Positions 24,001-31,968 of a stretch of 64,000 nucleotides of DNA are shown piece after piece. The notes below the pieces were generated by a model. The model made no database searches, was not told the origin of the DNA, and worked only from the letters and a program-made list of their open reading frames with translations. The stretch is from assembly GCA_014773175.1 (NCBI GenBank), contig VXCM01005920.1, forward strand, positions 1 to 64,000. The letters are read 5' to 3'. Origin of the DNA: Lucifuga dentata (lineage: Eukaryota > Chordata > Actinopteri > Ophidiiformes > Bythitidae). Position 1 is the stretch's first letter, and the number at the start of each line of letters is the position of its first letter. The position numbers and the translations under genes were made by a program.

Positions 24001-25448
24001 CCTCCTCCTCCTCTCACCTCGATACCCAAAAGGATTCTGTTTTCTCAGTCAGGAAGGACTCGACATTATGCGACCCTCAGCGCTGCAGTGGTCACGGTAC
24101 CTGCGTCACCGAGGGCAAGGTTACACGTTGTCAGTGTTTGGCTGGTTACAAGGGAGAGTTCTGTCAAGAGGGAGAAATTGGACAAAGTCACGTGGCTGTT
24201 ATCCTGGTGGTCTTCATCCTCGTTGCTGCAGTTATGGCTGGCACATTCATTTTTGTTAAAAGGTAAAAATGTAGTGATAATGATGATGTGCACTTGCCAG
24301 AAAGCTAGACTTCTGAAGTGATTGCATGATAAAGAAACCTTAATAGTTAGCAGTTTGTTCAATATGACATTCTTCATTTTAATCCCTGTTTGGAATATTT
24401 TCATGGAGTCACCAAATTTAGCAGATAGTAAAGCAATTAAAATTGTTATGGTAAAAAGACGTGTAGATTTGCGCTGTCCTTGAAAACATTGTTAGACTTG
24501 ACTGAATGGGTTCAAGTGTTGTACCCACTGTTTCTTAGCCAGGCTAGTCTCTCTGCTGCAGTTTTCCTACATTTCCCAGAATGCCTGACTGTTCTAGAGA
24601 ATGAGCTTGAATGTTTTAGCTCTTAGCTTTGACTTGTACATGTAGATGGAGAGAGCAGTAGTGACAGAATGAGACCAGGAGAGTAACTTACCCATTAAAA
24701 TATAATTAGTAAGCATTTTCACTTTTAGTATTTATTTTAGATCAGCCTAGTGTTCAGGTTTTGCTGCACTGCTGCAGCTCATTTCTTTAACTCTCACATT
24801 TCAAAGAGAAGCTGTTGATGAGAATTAAAACCTGAAGATTCTTGCATCTCAAATGTTTCAGATGTAATTTCGGTGCCCTATATGTAAAACAAAAATGAAA
24901 TATCTCTACTCTTTCTCCAAACAGAGCGTGGCCGCTGACTAGAAGCAGATCCACGGAGAAAGAAACACTGATGGCCAACATGGGGCTTCCCTGTGAACAG
25001 TCTGAGGTAAAAATCCTCACCGCCTGAATGTATGAAACCAGCTGGTTTCAACAGACAATTCACCGACAAGTTTACCTTTTAATATTCACCATTGTGACAT
25101 CAAATAAATAATATGGAAACAAAATCCAAAGAGAATATTCACATTTTCATTTTATTGACTACCAGCCACTGGTGTTTTGCTGATTAGACTGTTAGAACAA
25201 CATTTAGGCCAATTAAGTAAATAACTACAGATTTCTGCTCCTGAAATATAAAAATTGTTATGGGCCTTAAACTTCTAAATGAAGTTTGTAAAATTGCCTT
25301 CATTTCTGCAAAGTTTCTGCTTTTTCTTCTGTTTAAATATGAAGTAAATTTCTGATGCACAATCTCTTTTCTTGTCATGCAGGAACTGGAGTCACCAGTA
25401 GACTTGATGAACCCCCGACTACCTTTAAAGTCACCACAGCTGAACTAG
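209..25448 (+). CDS. lrp13: Giant LDL-receptor-related receptor, 3' part, 39 exons (Lrp13-type candidate)
   Basis: Partial gene open at the left edge. Joining 39 exons with AG acceptors and GT donors (one GC donor) gives an unbroken frame of 7412 bases, about 2469 residues, ending with TAG at 25446-25448. Domain order with residue numbers in this fragment: two EGF modules (1-82), YWTD propeller (83-337), EGF (338-377), propeller (378-623), about 20 LDLR class A repeats (624-1560), two EGF modules (to 1629), propeller (1630-1883), EGF (to 1968), propeller (1969-2234), EGF plus one class A repeat (to 2313), EGF plus membrane span (to 2421), short tail. The LDL-receptor family makes cell-surface endocytic receptors for lipoproteins and protease complexes. 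A single 20-repeat cluster and a tail without NPxY do not fit LRP1, LRP1B, LRP2 or LRP4 as I know them; the teleost vitellogenin receptor Lrp13 is the best remaining candidate. Family is near certain; the symbol is inference. Confidence 0.72.
478..1063 (+). mobile_element. Inverted-repeat transposon (MITE), copy 1
   Basis: About 586 bases in a receptor intron. It begins TTAAAGGAGCAGACCGTG, followed by GCATGTTTGAGCCCAATG, and ends with the reverse complement in degraded form (AAACATGCAGAATCATG ... ATGATGCTTTAG). The interior matches copies at 19949, 27239, 50178 and 55290. No open reading frame, so non-autonomous. Confidence 0.75.
1516..3161 (+). CDS. Receptor exons 1516-1719, 1885-2053, 2613-2781, 2939-3161: first YWTD beta-propeller
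   Basis: Four exons with phases 1, 1 to 2, 2 to 0, 0 to 1 join cleanly and give about 254 residues, the size of one six-bladed LDLR class B propeller. Blade motifs of the YWTD type are visible as YYWAD, LYWTN, MFWID, LYWIS and FFWVD. The 1885 exon follows a short intron containing a poly-T/poly-G stretch interrupted by one N at 1857, so the intron length there is uncertain but the exon is intact. The long intron 2054-2612 carries an interspersed-repeat fragment near 2295-2400. Confidence 0.93.
2290..2400 (+). mobile_element. Interspersed-repeat fragment in a receptor intron
   Basis: GATACACTTTATTTATCCCT then CAAGGGGCAATTCC resembles the 3' end common to many fish retroposons (tttattgatccc...gggaaattc). 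Only this end is visible. Confidence 0.45.
3412..3531 (+). CDS. Receptor exon 3412-3531: EGF module between propellers
   Basis: Forty codons, phase 1-1, with six cysteines in EGF spacing (CATSPCQLC ... [15 protein letters not shown]). It closes the first propeller and leads into the second, as EGF modules do in LRP1-type receptors. The acceptor is at 3410-3411 and the donor GT at 3532; the split codon joins to the next exon as Tyr and the frame stays open. Confidence 0.92.
3669..6447 (+). CDS. Receptor exons 3669-3887, 5343-5642, 6229-6447: second YWTD beta-propeller
   Basis: Three phase 1-1 exons of 219, 300 and 219 bases give 246 residues, one propeller. Blade motifs seen include LYWAN, LYWVS, the LLWLE and LLWNS variants and, in the last exon, a weakly conserved MTLWD. 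The 3' exon has two candidate acceptors; I chose 6228/6229 because it keeps phase 1 and gives the expected propeller length. The intron 3888-5342 (about 1.45 kb) contains only AT-rich sequence, a poly-A run near 5178-5199 and no further exon that I can recognise. Confidence 0.9.
6649..7214 (+). CDS. Receptor exons 6649-6795 and 6966-7214: LDLR class A repeats 1-3 (unit A, copy 1)
   Basis: Exon 6649-6795 has a Pro/Thr linker then one class A repeat ending [10 protein letters not shown]. Exon 6966-7214 (249 bases, phase 1-1) encodes two repeats: one with [16 protein letters not shown] and one with [16 protein letters not shown]. The CDGxxDCxDGSDE signature supplies the acidic residues that hold calcium and form ligand contacts in this family. 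The two-repeat exon is almost the same as those at 8484-8732 and 10224-10490. The acceptor of the first exon follows a poly-T tract broken by one N at 6626. Confidence 0.93.
7714..7747. repeat. Perfect inverted repeat (15-base arms, 4-base loop)
   Basis: GCTCAAAGGTGCAAC, loop AAAA, GTTGCACCTTTGAGC. It is followed to about 7815 by degenerate direct copies of one arm (GCACCTTTTTAAGTT). It lies in the intron after receptor exon 6966-7214; the corresponding duplicate intron near 9350 lacks it. Confidence 0.9.
8094..8732 (+). CDS. Receptor exons 8094-8324 and 8484-8732: LDLR class A repeats 4-6 (unit A, copy 2)
   Basis: Exon 8094-8324 (77 codons, phase 1-1) has a Ser/Thr/Pro linker, a likely O-glycosylated spacer, followed by a class A repeat ending [10 protein letters not shown]. 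Exon 8484-8732 encodes two more repeats, nearly identical to 6966-7214. The intron between them (8325-8483) is nearly identical in its first 45 bases to the intron after 9982, showing that the whole unit, introns included, was copied in tandem. Confidence 0.93.
9030..9110 (+). mobile_element. hAT-like terminal sequence in a receptor intron
   Basis: CAGTGGTTCTCAAAGTGTGG resembles the terminal inverted repeat of Charlie-type hAT elements; the rest reads as an old insertion that was copied with the intron. Weak support, since no second terminus could be matched. Confidence 0.35.
9667..9801. other. Assembly duplication at a one-base gap (9734)
   Basis: 67 bases (9667-9733) are repeated without change after the N (9735-9801). 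It doubles the acceptor and 5' part of a receptor exon. Best explained as unmerged contig-end overlap. Confidence 0.88.
9755..10490 (+). CDS. Receptor exons 9755-9982 and 10224-10490: LDLR class A repeats 7-9 (unit A, copy 3)
   Basis: Third copy of the linker-plus-three-repeat unit. Exon 9755-9982 lacks one of the three prolines of its 8094 counterpart (228 against 231 bases). Exon 10224-10490 is extended at its 3' end to 267 bases by a short CPEFCKQG segment. The first 47 bases of the linker exon also appear at 9687-9733 just before an N at 9734; the whole 67-base block 9667-9733 is repeated after the N and is an assembly duplication, so only one exon should be annotated. Another N in poly-T lies in the internal intron at 10144. 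Confidence 0.92.
10808..11023 (+). CDS. Receptor exon 10808-11023: LDLR class A repeats 10-11 (pair B)
   Basis: Seventy-two codons, phase 1-1, with two class A repeats: one starting [10 protein letters not shown] and carrying the variant [10 protein letters not shown], and one carrying [16 protein letters not shown]. The same exon size and layout occur at 14088-14303, which I read as a duplicate of this pair. The acceptor CAG ends at 10807 and the donor GT is at 11024. Confidence 0.93.
11867..13815 (+). CDS. Receptor exons 11867-12049, 12943-13065, 13648-13815: LDLR class A repeats 12-14 (unit A')
   Basis: Exon 11867-12049 has a Pro/Ala/Thr linker and a repeat ending [10 protein letters not shown], matching the linker exons at 8094 and 9755. 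Exons 12943-13065 and 13648-13815 hold one repeat each ([16 protein letters not shown] and [16 protein letters not shown]) and match the two halves of the single fused exon seen in unit A copies 1-3. Here the pair is split by a 582-base phase-1 intron. The intron 12050-12942 carries two poly-T tracts with N bases at 12294 and 12452, so its length is uncertain. Confidence 0.92.
14088..14303 (+). CDS. Receptor exon 14088-14303: LDLR class A repeats 15-16 (pair B')
   Basis: Seventy-two codons, phase 1-1, two class A repeats: [10 protein letters not shown] ... [10 protein letters not shown] and [16 protein letters not shown]. The size equals exon 10808-11023 and residues align through both repeats, so the five-repeat block 11867-14303 corresponds to 9755-11023. 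The acceptor follows a cctcag at 14082-14087 and the donor is GTAGGT at 14304. Confidence 0.93.
14461..14913 (+). CDS. Receptor exons 14461-14690 and 14784-14913: LDLR class A repeats 17-19
   Basis: Exon 14461-14690 holds one complete repeat ([16 protein letters not shown]) and most of a second ([14 protein letters not shown]), whose last cysteine comes from the first codons of exon 14784-14913; the junction is phase 0, unlike the phase-1 rule elsewhere in the array. The second exon adds a repeat with [16 protein letters not shown], in which the usual SDE is VDE. The 93-base intron between them contains a poly-T run with an N at 14723, so its true length is not known. Confidence 0.92.
15029..15388 (+). 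mobile_element. tRNA-derived SINE with intact target-site duplications
   Basis: The element body is 15045-15372. The 5' head GTGGCCTAAAGGTTAGAGAA resembles a polymerase III A box and GGTTCAATCTCC a B box; the tail runs through GAGCAAGGCACCTAACCCCC, common in fish SINEs, to an A-rich 3' end. A perfect 16-base direct repeat (CAGAATGGGTCTGTAT) flanks it at 15029-15044 and 15373-15388, which proves insertion by target-primed reverse transcription and implies it is young. It sits in the receptor intron before exon 15816. Confidence 0.9.
15816..16417 (+). CDS. Receptor exons 15816-16009 and 16231-16417: class A repeat 20 and two EGF modules
   Basis: Exon 15816-16009 gives the last class A repeat of the cluster ([17 protein letters not shown], with Asn in place of the usual Asp-Gly after the fourth cysteine) and the first half of an EGF module. 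The phase-0 junction to exon 16231-16417 completes that module (RCYCAAGF) and adds a calcium-binding type EGF starting DVDEC with GSYICQC. This EGF pair leads straight into the third propeller. The preceding intron (14914-15815) carries a complete SINE insertion. Confidence 0.92.
16750..18754 (+). CDS. Receptor exons 16750-16962, 17339-17519, 18183-18384, 18590-18754: third YWTD beta-propeller
   Basis: Phases run 1-1, 1-2, 2-0, 0-0 and the joined product is about 253 residues, one six-bladed propeller. Motifs include IYWLS, LYWVD, LMLWSE, VYWAD and LFWSD, each near the start of a blade, with the usual hydrophobic V-A-x-D strand before it. The acceptor of the first exon follows a poly-A tract containing an N at 16711. 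The intron 17520-18182 holds nothing I recognise. Confidence 0.93.
18849..19103 (+). CDS. Receptor exon 18849-19103: EGF module with an enlarged loop, leading into propeller 4
   Basis: Eighty-five codons, phase 0-0. The module reads [12 protein letters not shown] ... [16 protein letters not shown], but between the third and fourth cysteines there are about 28 residues rich in Pro, Gly, Ala and Ser, where family members usually have about ten. The frame is open and both splice sites fit their neighbours, so the insertion appears real and coding. The C-terminal part (FILLLSR) is the usual first strand of the next propeller. Confidence 0.9.
19559..22364 (+). CDS. Receptor exons 19559-19786, 20783-20917, 21133-21334, 21467-21592, 22257-22364: fourth YWTD beta-propeller
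   Basis: Five exons with phases 0-0, 0-0, 0-1, 1-1, 1-1 give about 266 residues. Blade motifs are divergent: LLYVAD, LYWSS, IYWAD, LLWVT and IWFSD. The exon ending at 21334 uses a GC donor (ACAG|GCAAGG); only this junction keeps the frame and restores the ADTGEG blade sequence. The intron 19787-20782 contains a TTAA-bounded inverted-repeat element (19949-20554), and 20918-21132 contains a 40-base poly-T tract. Confidence 0.91.
19949..20554 (+). mobile_element. Inverted-repeat transposon (MITE), copy 2
   Basis: 606 bases between TTAA motifs, beginning TTAAAGAACCATACC and ending GTGATCCTTTAA. The interior includes AGGGAATATAGTCCCGG and a stretch ending TTTACCAAAAACG that corresponds to copy 1 at about 800-830. 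Lies in the intron between receptor exons 19559 and 20783. Confidence 0.82.
21335..21466 (+). other. GC-AG intron in the receptor gene
   Basis: The donor reads ACAG|GCAAGG and the acceptor TTTCCTCAG|GTGAAG. Exon phases (1 out, 1 in) and the blade sequence across the junction require this site; no GT nearby keeps the frame. GC donors are a small minority class handled by the major spliceosome, and this one has an otherwise strong consensus, as is typical. Confidence 0.85.
23350..23586 (+). CDS. Receptor exon 23350-23586: EGF module plus a lone class A repeat
   Basis: Seventy-nine codons, phase 1-1. The first part is an EGF module ([12 protein letters not shown] ... CKCGQGF ... C), the second a single LDLR class A repeat (CLDGSRC ... 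[16 protein letters not shown]). A class A repeat on the membrane side of the last propeller, in the same exon as an EGF module, separates this receptor from LRP1-type architectures, where only EGF modules follow. Confidence 0.93.
23938..24262 (+). CDS. Receptor exon 23938-24262: juxtamembrane Ser-rich linker, EGF module and transmembrane helix
   Basis: About 108 codons, phase 1 in and phase 2 out. A Ser-rich stretch (a likely O-glycosylated stalk) is followed by a six-cysteine EGF module ([12 protein letters not shown] ... [12 protein letters not shown]) and then about 22 hydrophobic residues (2398-2419 of the fragment) ending in KR, a stop-transfer signal. This orients the receptor as a type I membrane protein. 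The acceptor is preceded by a 25-base poly-T run. The same exon organisation reappears in the small gene near 31118. Confidence 0.93.
24925..25448 (+). CDS. Receptor exons 24925-25006 and 25383-25448: cytoplasmic tail and stop
   Basis: Exon 24925-25006 (phase 2 in, 0 out) and the terminal exon 25383-25448 add about 49 residues. The tail is basic near the membrane ([13 protein letters not shown]) and acidic later (EQSEELESPVD), ending [14 protein letters not shown] see no NPxY, YxxPhi or classical acidic dileucine signal; NPRL is the only NP dipeptide. All junctions keep frame and the stop is TAG. Other tail exons used by alternative splicing cannot be excluded. Confidence 0.88.
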
Positions 25449-25582
25449 CCTCTGCTGCTTCTGCTGATCGGAACTTTGTCATCTTATGCAAACACACATA
25501 CTGTCCTCTGCTGAGTCTGTTGCTGTGAAAGTTTGAATTTCTGGTCATAAATTTCAATATGAAATGTAGATTCTTCTGGTGA

Positions 25583-25588
25583 AATAAA
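25583..25588 (+). terminator. Polyadenylation signal of the LDL-receptor-related gene
   Basis: AATAAA lies 135 bases after the stop codon, in the context gaAATAAAgctg. It is the first canonical hexamer downstream and gives a short 3' untranslated region. Confidence 0.7.
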
Positions 25589-27238
25589 GCTGATATAGGA
25601 TAAAATCTGACTGAGATTTATATATTTATTTATTTTTTTACTGTTTGAGCAAAAACCTTTTGGCTTAGCAGATGCAACAACTTTCTTGCATATTGCTCAT
25701 TTGGCTTCATTGGTGCCAGCAAAGACACAGGCCTGAAGTTAGAGTTTAAATCCAAATTTGGCATCTTTTTTCACTCTGAAACTGTAAGCTGTCAGGAGGA
25801 GAAGTATTAAAATTAAGCACATTTCCCGCTAATTTTACAGGATGTTTACTTGCATAGTGTTTTCCACATTGTGCTTTTTTTCATGTGTAAGGGATTTGAG
25901 TACTTTCATGATTGGTTCAGTCTGAATCAGACCAGGTCCAGTTTATAGATAAAAGGATCAAATGAGAGCAGTTTGTACAGCAGAGTTTCTATAATTCAGT
26001 GAACAGGCTTTTAATTATTACCATTACACACTTCAAAGCTCTAAAATCAACAGCAAACATACAGTAACAACAAATGTATGAAATTACATCCTGGTGCATC
26101 CAATCTTTCACACCCGAGATTGAAAAGCAGGCGGATTTGTCATCGTGTCTAAACTCTCCATACCTGCTCACTCTTTATCTGTCTGCACCTAATGGCTGAG
26201 CTCATCTGTCATTGTTTGGATTTTCTAGAGTTACTTGATGTGTTTCCAACCCTTATGTGTGTATATTGTATTTCTTACTGATAACACTGCTATCAAAACA
26301 GTGCGTCTGCTAATATGCTTATGTGGTAACAGTTTTGTGTGTAGGCTAGTTTAATTCTTTGGCTTTTTCTGCATTTGTCATCGTGCCATATGAGCTCTTA
26401 TTTGAATTGTCATTATTTATATTTTTTAGTAATATGGGAAGTACCTTCTTCAGTTTAATCATTGTGGTTCCCTTTTCACCTCAGTTGTACCATCGCAAAT
26501 GCATTTAGCATCAAAGGTGTATGTACTGTACTGTACTTTAACCTGTGCTCACCTGGTGCTGCAGATACCCCAAGTAATAGTAAACGGGAAAAACTAAATA
26601 ATATCCAAGGCATGTGTTCTGATAAAATAATTTTTGGCATTGAAGTGGAGGATAAAGTTATATGACAAATTTTTGTTCAAATCAAAAGTTGAGTTTTGAT
26701 ATTTAAACAGTGAGGGGAAAAATAAAAATTCATTTTGCGCCCTTCAGGCAGCACTTTAAAATATCTTCATCTTTATCTTGAAATGTGCACGTAAGCATGT
26801 CAGGTTGTGTTGCTCTTTGTTGAATGCATGTCACACATGATCTAATACACACAGTCATGCTGAGAAAACACGCAGGCAGTCAGAATATGACACGTTGAAA
26901 CTCCTGTCATGAGTAAAGTGCTGTCAACTCAGTCAAACCCCTGAAATGTCTGAGTGTTTATGTTTGACTGGTTCTTGTTTGTAGATATACTGAATATTAC
27001 ACTGATTTTGAATGACTTTACATTTATCATGGGATTTTCTTTCACTGATATTACATTTGAAGAAATTAACAATATCAAGAAACGCCATATCTTGCAATGT
27101 TAACAAATCATTAACAAAAATCCTGGGTATGCCCCTGGATACTGTTCAGCACCAAAATTGAATGTCTTCTTCCAATTCTTTTTTTGTGTTTCAATTCCTT
27201 TTTGTCATCAACTGAACTAAACTCAATTAAACATGTCT

Positions 27239-27753
27239 TTAAGCCCTAAAAAATATTGCCTGTGTACACATTGCATTACTGACAACCATGTTCCAAAACA
27301 TAAAACCATACTTTAGTTGCTTAATCCCCTAATATTTCAAAATCAAATGTTCAGGTTATACACCCACTTTAAAATTCAATGTTTTGGCTGCTAACACGTA
27401 CATCTGAACGTTTTTAATCTCTTGGTAAAACCCGTCTTCTCCTGGAATGACTGTATATTCGCTGGCAGAGATATTCCATGCAGCTCTGTGTTGGACTGGT
27501 TAAGTAAAGCAACTTTGACAAACAATAAGAAGGATGTTTGGTTGTCTGATGGATTACCTAGCTCAAACACATTTCAAGTTCATACAAGTTGATTTTAATA
27601 GCATACTGGAATGAACTACAATGAATGGAGGGTAAAAAAAAACAAAAACATTAAAATATGCCCAGTAGTATGTTTTCAAAAATGGTTGGCACTAATGCAA
27701 CAAGTTAATATTATTGGGCTCAGACATGCAAAATCACAGGTATGATCCTTTAA
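27239..27753 (-). mobile_element. Inverted-repeat transposon (MITE), copy 3, reversed
   Basis: About 515 bases in the intergenic region downstream of the receptor, in reverse orientation: interior GGTAAAACCCGTCTTCTC and TGTTGGACTGGTTAAGTAAA are the complement of copy 2. The right end GGTATGATCCTTTAAG is well kept, the left end is worn. Confidence 0.75.
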
Positions 27754-29157
27754 GCAATGATGATCAACAAGCTTTGGTGGGGAAACCAAGAGAGCTTGAT
27801 TTCTCCCTCTTAACATTCAATATGCAAACTTCACCTGTTTATATTTGGGCTTTCAAATGGAAGATGTAATATTCCAGGTAGTATTGCAGCCCTCACAGGA
27901 GGTATTTACTTTGCAAACAAAGTATATGATATAACTATATGTAAGTGGCGGGCCTGTATTTACACATGCAATGTTGCAAAGTATCACTGTTTCTGCTTCG
28001 TGCGTGGGCTGTTAGTATCCAGTTATTACAATATAATTGTACACTGTAACCAACATACCTACCCTGGCTACTTTAAATCTACACCTATTGTGAATCATTT
28101 TATTTTGAAATGTCTCCTGGATCATTTCAGTTGGTGTTGCCTCATTGTTGTTTTGCTTTGACAGACGTTCACAGTCACTGACCTTTTTATTGAAGCCTTC
28201 AGGATCTTTGCAATGATCCTCTTGGTAGATGCGCAATGTCTACCTCACGCTATTTATTATGTGAACTGAATCCAATTCAACAGCTTCCTTTTTGACCTCA
28301 GAAATGGCGTCTAGCTTATAGAGTTGGAATGGTCACATTTAGATGTTTGCATATTTTATGTGGGAGTTTTCATAGACTCAGATTGTAATCTACCTTCTGT
28401 GGCCAATGAAAAAAGTTAGTTTCATCCAGCAGATCCGAGAGCAGCTTCCTGTTACAGACACAATCTTGTACAGTCCTGTAATTGATTCTTGTTCTAACTT
28501 GCCTCCTCCTCCTCTTCCTCCTCCTCCCTCCCCTACTTCTGTGGCAAACACACACCTTAATCCTGAGGTAAGGGTGTGTGTATCAGACTGCTGTTTTTGT
28601 TGTGAAAGGCTGATGTTTTTTCAGTCATTTCCCCCCTTGTCTCAGGAAAATTTAGATGTTAAAATGGTAAAATCCATGCCATATCCCAACAGAAACTTTA
28701 CATTGCATTTCACTTTGACACACAGTATACACACTCCAAAGAAATTCTTACTAGCATGGCAGTCTTGTTTCCCTTTTGTCTTTCTATATTAACCACCTGT
28801 GTTATTATTTTGTATGTGTATAAGCTTTGCCAGAAAGGTGTTGCACAAGATGTCATATATGGAAGTTCATTTTCTCGTGAATGCCAAATCTGGACTGTCT
28901 GAAATGAGTCAGAGATGAATTAAAACTCTCAGGAACTCTCAGGAAATACAGTTGCCCCGTTGGCAAGACAAATGTATGTGTATGTGACTCAGCCCACGTA
29001 AAAGTAAAACAGAGGGAGGAGGCTGTGTGTGTGTGTGAGAGAGTGACAAAAGCAGGCAGGTATGTACCATTCTCATTTTCCTTTCTCTTTCTCCATTCCT
29101 TTTGTTACAGATTCCCAAAGGGGAACTTCAGCTCTTTTTCACAGACTTAACACCTTT

Positions 29158-29160
<3 letters not shown>

Positions 29161-29192
<32 letters not shown>
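29161..29192. repeat. (AC)16 microsatellite
   Basis: Sixteen AC units, uninterrupted, in the intergenic region between the receptor and the small EGF gene. Confidence 0.95.
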
Positions 29193-29194
<2 letters not shown>

Positions 29195-29884
29195 ACACCC
29201 AGACGGCCATGCAACTAAACTTTTACCTCCAAGGAACACCTTCACATACCACATCCTGCATTTCAGGACATCTGCCATCTTTGTTGCTGTAAGCAGATGT
29301 TTTCTTATATTTTGATCATATGTTGGAGCGCCTAGTCCCATCCTTTAGCCATTGTTTCTCGCTACCCTGTTGTTAATAAACCTGAATGACAAGACGCTTG
29401 AGAATGAAAATACATTCCTGGTCACAACTGATTTAACAGCTTATCGACCATGTTGTAGAACTTTGGAGTCGTGGCAAATCTTTTTAAACTGCTTGTGTTC
29501 CTGTCTTTGCCACTTAGAAAAGTAGCTTTTTTGAAGCAGTGCAAATATTGTGTAAGAGGTTGTCATTGGTCTGTTTTTTTTTAATGGTTAGTAGTCAGCT
29601 TAGTCATTTATATGTTTCCAACTGGATTTTACAGACTTAGGTTGTGTTTTGATTTCATGTGTTTTAAAAATCTGAAAATGTAAAAAGTGATTAAGACAAT
29701 TTTAGCCTGTCTTTGCTCTGTCTGTGTGCCGAGTGTATCATTCAGGTGACCAGATAGTTTGGTCTAGTTTCAGCTGAATTACTGGTGCTTTTTTTGGGGC
29801 AAAGTTAATGTTATTTAGATATGTAGGAAGCTAAAGCTATGAGTGGATTAAAAACAACCTTAGCTAAAAGACAACCTTCCTAGT

Positions 29885-29919
<35 letters not shown>

Positions 29920-30440
29920 TGGAAGTTGCACTGAGGAGTTGCTAAGATAATTTCCTGCAAAACGTAGTCAGTGTTTCATATGAGGAAAGCATTACTGGAC
30001 AAAGAGTAACTTCACACAGCAGATGCAATCCTTCATATCTGCACTTATTGAAACTTTTTATGCGCATGTAATGATTTGAAGAGCATGATTGCATGAGACA
30101 AGCAACTCCCACTTCTGTGTGCCAGTGAAAAATTCACTTTCCCAAAACTGAAAAGCTATCTTACACATCGTGTCTTGTTAAATGCTTGTAAGAAGAGCGG
30201 CTTAAAACCATGACACAGTGTTTTTAGAAAAAAGTTAGTGGCTGCAGCTGTCAATTTTGTGTGTTGGCTCACAAACCTAACTGTTATAGCTGTAAGCCAG
30301 CTTGATGCTGGCAGAACTTTGTTGATGCCCGAGGTGAGATTTTACACCACCACAAACCACAACTTGTTTTGTGTGTAAAATAACTTATATGTGACTCTCA
30401 GAGATAGATCTGGATAGAATATTAAAATATAATAAAATAT

Positions 30441-30442
<2 letters not shown>

Positions 30443-30480
<38 letters not shown>
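30443..30480. repeat. (CT)19 microsatellite
   Basis: Nineteen uninterrupted CT units, just before the DNA transposon remnant at 30545. Confidence 0.95.
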
Positions 30481-30482
<2 letters not shown>

Positions 30483-30544
30483 CTAGTGAAATTGAACTCA
30501 GCTTTCCAAAAAATGTGGTTAGTCACAATTAATTCATCATTTAA

Positions 30545-30760
30545 CAAGAGGGGGCAATTACTTTTTCACATAGGGCCAGGTTGGCTTGGATAGCTTTTTT
30601 CCCTTAATAAGTGAAATCATCATTTAAAAACTGCATTTTGTATTTACTCAGGTTATCTTTGTCTGATATTAAAATTTGTTTGATGATCTGAAACATGTAA
30701 GTGTGACAAAAAAGCAAAAACAGAAGAAATCTGTAAGGGGGCAAATACTTTTTCACAGCA

Positions 30761-30765
<5 letters not shown>
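30545..30765 (+). mobile_element. Remnant of a DNA transposon ('aatactttttcacagcactgta' type)
   Basis: The left end has GGGGGCAATTACTTTTTCAC and the right end GGGGGCAAATACTTTTTCAC followed by AGCACTGTA; the interior (TTGTCTGATATTAAAATTTG) is of a type I know as repeated in fish genomes. It runs into a (TA)n(CA)n microsatellite. Class not determined. Confidence 0.5.
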
Positions 30766-30811
<46 letters not shown>

Positions 30812-30812
30812 T
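30764..30812. repeat. (TA)n(CA)n compound microsatellite
   Basis: About fifteen TA units followed by nine CA units at the end of the transposon remnant. Confidence 0.93.
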
Positions 30813-31117
30813 CATGCAATCATATATTATCTGTGAAATATAGCAGATATTTGGTGCCAAGCTAGCTAGGCTAAGACGACCCAAAGTTGTTCCTGTAAAG
30901 ATGCATAATACTTAATTAATTTTACCATATCAATCAATTAATGGAAATTAAGGCCTCGTGTGTGACACCATGGCTTTGTTTGTAATATGTTTCTTATGTT
31001 TCTCTATTTTTATTTTCAGGGTGCATTTCATCCAGCTACTCATCTCTCTCCTCACCTGTTCTCCTGACACTCACCAGTCTATTCTTTCCTTCCTTCCTTC
31101 CATCCTTCCTCTCTGTA

Positions 31118-31921
31118 ATGGCCACTACTATCCCTCCTCCTAAAGCACGAGGTATCGACCACCGGTTGCCAACATGTGGAGAGACTCAGTGCAATGGACA
31201 TGGCACCTGTGTGCCTCCTCCTGGTGGGGGCACTGATTTTGTTTGTGACTGCATTCTGGGGTACAAGGGTGAGTTCTGTGATGACACTGTGCACGGGGAT
31301 CTGAGTTTACCACTGACTCTGAGTGTGCTGGCTGTCATTGTGGGACTGCTGATCCTGGCCTTCATTTTTGCCAAACTGAGGCAGAGGCAAAAGAGGAGAC
31401 GTAGGTACCGAAATATCTTAATAGTCAGAATTAATAAAAAATAATACACTATTGCAAATAAAAGTGGGTTTAAAATGTACTTTAAGGGGGTCTCCACTGA
31501 TTTCAGATTTTACGCATCAAATTGTGTTTATTGTTCATGGCACGAGTTTATTGGTCACGAAGAGCACTATTTTAACATGTGAAAGCAAATGTATGAATGG
31601 TGCGCAAAATCAAACAAAACGAGCTATTTGTAAAAGAATTGGGTTCACTAAAAAGGTTGCAGGAGCGGCTTTAGCTTTAAACATATTACAGTCAACAGCA
31701 TGAAAACCTTTATACAGTTGCTTTTACTTGCTGATTAATGCTGCCCATGACAAAGAGAACTGATGTGGAAAACTGGTGTCCCAAAAGCTAAACAAGTAAA
31801 ATGTACTAAATCCAAAGTTTCACTGTCAGATGAACTTGTGCCTGCTGTTTCGGGAAATTTTTACACTTCATCACCAAAGAAAGGAAGGAAGGAAGGAAGG
31901 AAGGAAGGAAGGAAGGAAGGA

Positions 31922-31968
<47 letters not shown>

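Larger units (their letters stand above)
25589..31017. other. Intergenic region between receptor and small EGF gene
   Basis: AT-rich. Contains MITE copy 3, a Pro-rich open stretch with a good donor (about 28450-28566), microsatellites and a DNA transposon remnant. No class A repeat, propeller or other receptor-like exon is visible, so the small EGF gene is not simply the end of a second full receptor. Confidence 0.7.

Noticed and set aside
31401..31404. Donor GTAGGT at 31401 for the small EGF gene
   Set aside because: Using it puts a stop three codons into the next exon; AG|GTACCG four bases later gives a longer open tail, although both remain possible without transcripts.
31880..31968. Basic repetitive protein segment (KGRKEGRKEG type)
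   Set aside because: Translation of a GGAA/GAAA microsatellite inside an intron.
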